A program made the position numbers and the translations under genes. A stretch of DNA of 64,000 nt from Chitinophagaceae bacterium (GTDB taxonomy: Bacteria > Bacteroidota > Bacteroidia > Chitinophagales > Chitinophagaceae): the NCBI GenBank assembly GCA_016787065.1, contig JAEUVD010000050.1, forward strand, positions 1-64,000, written 5' to 3'. Numbering within the stretch: the first letter of the stretch is position 1; each line of letters opens with the position of its first letter. The notes beneath the pieces were generated by a model. It was not told the origin of the DNA, did no database searches, and saw only the letters and a list, made by a program, of their open reading frames with translations. Positions 62,682-64,000 of this stretch are shown here, piece by piece.

Positions 62682-63779
62682 ATGAAAACGCAGGAGTTAA
62701 TTTACCGCCTGGCTTTACATGCTATTAAAGGTATAGGCCCGATACGGGCAAAGAGAATCATCGATCAGCTTGGAGATACATCCCTTGTATTTAGTTCTTC
62801 GAAGAAATTTTTGAAGCATGAAATGGGGCTTTCTGATCAACTAATTGCGGAAATACTTGGGTATCATCAATTCAATGCCTGTGAACAAGAGCTTCGAATA
62901 CTTCAAAATCAACACATTAAGGTGCTGTGTCATGATGCGCCTAACTACCCGTTCTTGCTCAAGCAATGTGCCGATGCACCGGCCCTGTTGTATTTGAACG
63001 GAAAAGAAGAAGCCTTGCAGCAACCATGTATAGCAGTAATTGGTACACGTCATCATTCCGATTATGGTAGACGACTTTGTGAAGAATTTATTTCCGAATT
63101 ATCAGCACATAAGGTAACCATAGTGAGTGGTTTGGCTTTTGGAATCGATGGAATTGCACATCGTGCCGCATTAAAACAGCAACTACCTACCTACGGGGTT
63201 TTAGCCCATGGATTGAAAGAACTTTATCCGCCTTCGCATTCCGGCTTAAGTAAAGAAATGCAGGCACAGGGCGGATTACTTACCGAGTATAGTTTCTTCA
63301 CCAAAGCTAGTCGCGAGTATTTTCCGGCTAGAAACAGAATTGTAGCCGGCATGTGTTCCGCAACAGTTATTATTGAAACCGATATTCGCGGGGGCTCTAT
63401 GATAACCGCTGACTTAGCTTATTCTTATAACCGCGAGGTTTTTTGCTTTCCCGGACGAGCCGATGATAGAAAAAGTGCCGGCTGTAATTATTTAATTAAA
63501 AATTTGAAGGCGCAACTCATTACCTCAGCCAATGATGTGATAGAAGCCTTAGGGTGGAAGGAGAAACCAAGAAAAAATATACAGCGCTCGCTCTTTGTAG
63601 ATTTTAATGTTGACGAACGCAGTGTGGTGGATCAATTGCAGCAATCAACTCCACTTCATTACGATGAGCTCTGTTTACGATCAGGACTGCATACCAGTCA
63701 TTTAAGCAACGTGTTACTCCATCTCGAATTACAAGGAATCGTAGAAATTAAACCCGGGAAAATGGTCGGATTAGTTTAG
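62682..63779 (+). CDS. dprA: DNA-processing protein DprA (Smf)
   Basis: 365 residues from the ATG at 62682; the frame opens 12 codons earlier, in the promoter. An N-terminal SAM/HhH region (LHAIKGIGPIRAKRIID, about 9-25) leads to the Rossmann-like DprA domain (about 75-290) with VIGTRHHSDYGRRL, VSGLAFGIDGIAHRAAL, FPARNRIVAGMC and GGSMITADLAYSYNREVF. A winged C-terminal domain (about 300-365) ends in VEIKPGKMVGLV. DprA loads RecA on incoming single-stranded DNA in natural transformation. Single gene, convergent with dcd. Confidence 0.95.
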   Translation: MKTQELIYRLALHAIKGIGPIRAKRIIDQLGDTSLVFSSSKKFLKHEMGLSDQLIAEILGYHQFNACEQELRILQNQHIKVLCHDAPNYPFLLKQCADAPALLYLNGKEEALQQPCIAVIGTRHHSDYGRRLCEEFISELSAHKVTIVSGLAFGIDGIAHRAALKQQLPTYGVLAHGLKELYPPSHSGLSKEMQAQGGLLTEYSFFTKASREYFPARNRIVAGMCSATVIIETDIRGGSMITADLAYSYNREVFCFPGRADDRKSAGCNYLIKNLKAQLITSANDVIEALGWKEKPRKNIQRSLFVDFNVDERSVVDQLQQSTPLHYDELCLRSGLHTSHLSNVLLHLELQGIVEIKPGKMVGLV

Positions 63780-63812
63780 TGTTTTTGTCTTGACAGTACA
63801 GCAAAACAGCTG

Positions 63813-64000
63813 TTAGAACGTATTCTTCCACATCATACTTTCAACCGGACGATTCGGTTGACCGCTATACTTCGCCCCGGATTTATTATTATATTTTACA
63901 ATAATCTCACCATCACAAGGAAAATAAATGAGTTGTCCGATGGGCATACCCGCGTACACACGTACCGGAAGTTTTACCGAAATTTCTAACGTCCAGTTAC
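63813..64000 (-). CDS. dcd: dCTP deaminase, 3' part (runs off the window)
   Basis: The last 61 codons of a minus-strand gene, ending at a TAA (63813-63815). NWTLEISVKLPVRVYAGMPI and GQLIYF, followed by VKYNNKSGAKYSGQ, are the typical C-terminal half of Dcd, including the trimer-contact and nucleotide-covering tail. The enzyme turns dCTP into dUTP for dTTP synthesis. The N-terminal part with the catalytic Glu lies beyond 64000. Confidence 0.88.
   Translation of the reverse strand, partial: NWTLEISVKLPVRVYAGMPIGQLIYFPCDGEIIVKYNNKSGAKYSGQPNRPVESMMWKNTF

Noticed and set aside
1..64000. tRNA, rRNA, CRISPR arrays, insertion sequences, prophage or toxin-antitoxin pairs
   Set aside because: No cloverleaf, regular spaced repeat, transposase, integrase or phage structural gene was seen in the intergenic gaps or the translated frames.

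Overview
This 64 kb window looks like chromosomal DNA of a low-GC member of the Bacteroidota, probably near Chitinophagales/Sphingobacteria; I cannot fix the genus. The evidence is: several SusC/TonB-dependent receptors with carboxypeptidase-regulatory-like domains, a BshA bacillithiol enzyme, DUF1573 and DUF5916 proteins, an Omp28-type lipoprotein, a LytS/LytTR pair with propeller repeats, and many start codons preceded at about 5-35 nt by the Bacteroidota -7 promoter element TAnnTTTG. I see no insertion sequence, prophage, CRISPR array, rRNA or tRNA. The window reads as mostly core chromosome with some accessory patches.

Layout. 1-3.1 kb: the edge of a flexirubin/aryl-polyene-like pigment cluster (a non-catalytic ketosynthase partner, a catalytic ketosynthase, a secreted protein, an ApeP-like dehydratase). 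3.1-8 kb: bshA, a membrane-anchored receiver protein, a tandem pair of small membrane proteins, and a nusB-DUF1573-yajC-divIC operon. 8.2-10.2 kb: an RpfF (DSF synthase)-like crotonase and an Omp28-like lipoprotein. 10.3-15.4 kb: nuoKLMN, the membrane arm of complex I, without nuoA-J. 15.5-24 kb: a GT-C-like membrane protein, P5C dehydrogenase, a TonB receptor and a padR-pspC operon.

24.2-32.3 kb holds a likely metal/iron acquisition locus. A DtxR/MntR-type regulator is divergent from a TonB receptor whose promoter carries a palindrome spanning -33 to -10. It is followed by an AraC/PchR-like regulator and an operon of outer-membrane barrel, Rieske protein, imelysin (M75) lipoprotein and di-heme (DUF1111) lipoprotein. 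The set suggests redox-coupled metal uptake, comparable in logic to EfeUOB but with different parts.

32.3-41 kb: a TfoX-family remnant, ftcD, a second TonB receptor, pyruvate dehydrogenase E2, a double-GNAT protein and an MFS transporter. 41.2-45 kb: a SWIM/SNF2 helicase gene with an in-frame TGA exactly at the third zinc-ligand cysteine codon of its first SWIM finger. 45-53.5 kb: rimM and an alanine/sodium symporter, a DUF5916 protein, nitronate monooxygenase, a MORN/alpha-beta hydrolase fusion, a cupin and a methyltransferase. 53.6-64 kb: a LytTR response regulator with a propeller histidine kinase, a 1420-residue secreted propeller/PKD/dockerin-like protein with two small companions, dprA, and the 3' part of dcd.

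The best candidates for new biology are the DtxR-controlled Rieske/imelysin/di-heme locus, the RpfF homologue in Bacteroidota, and the UGA at the SWIM cysteine.
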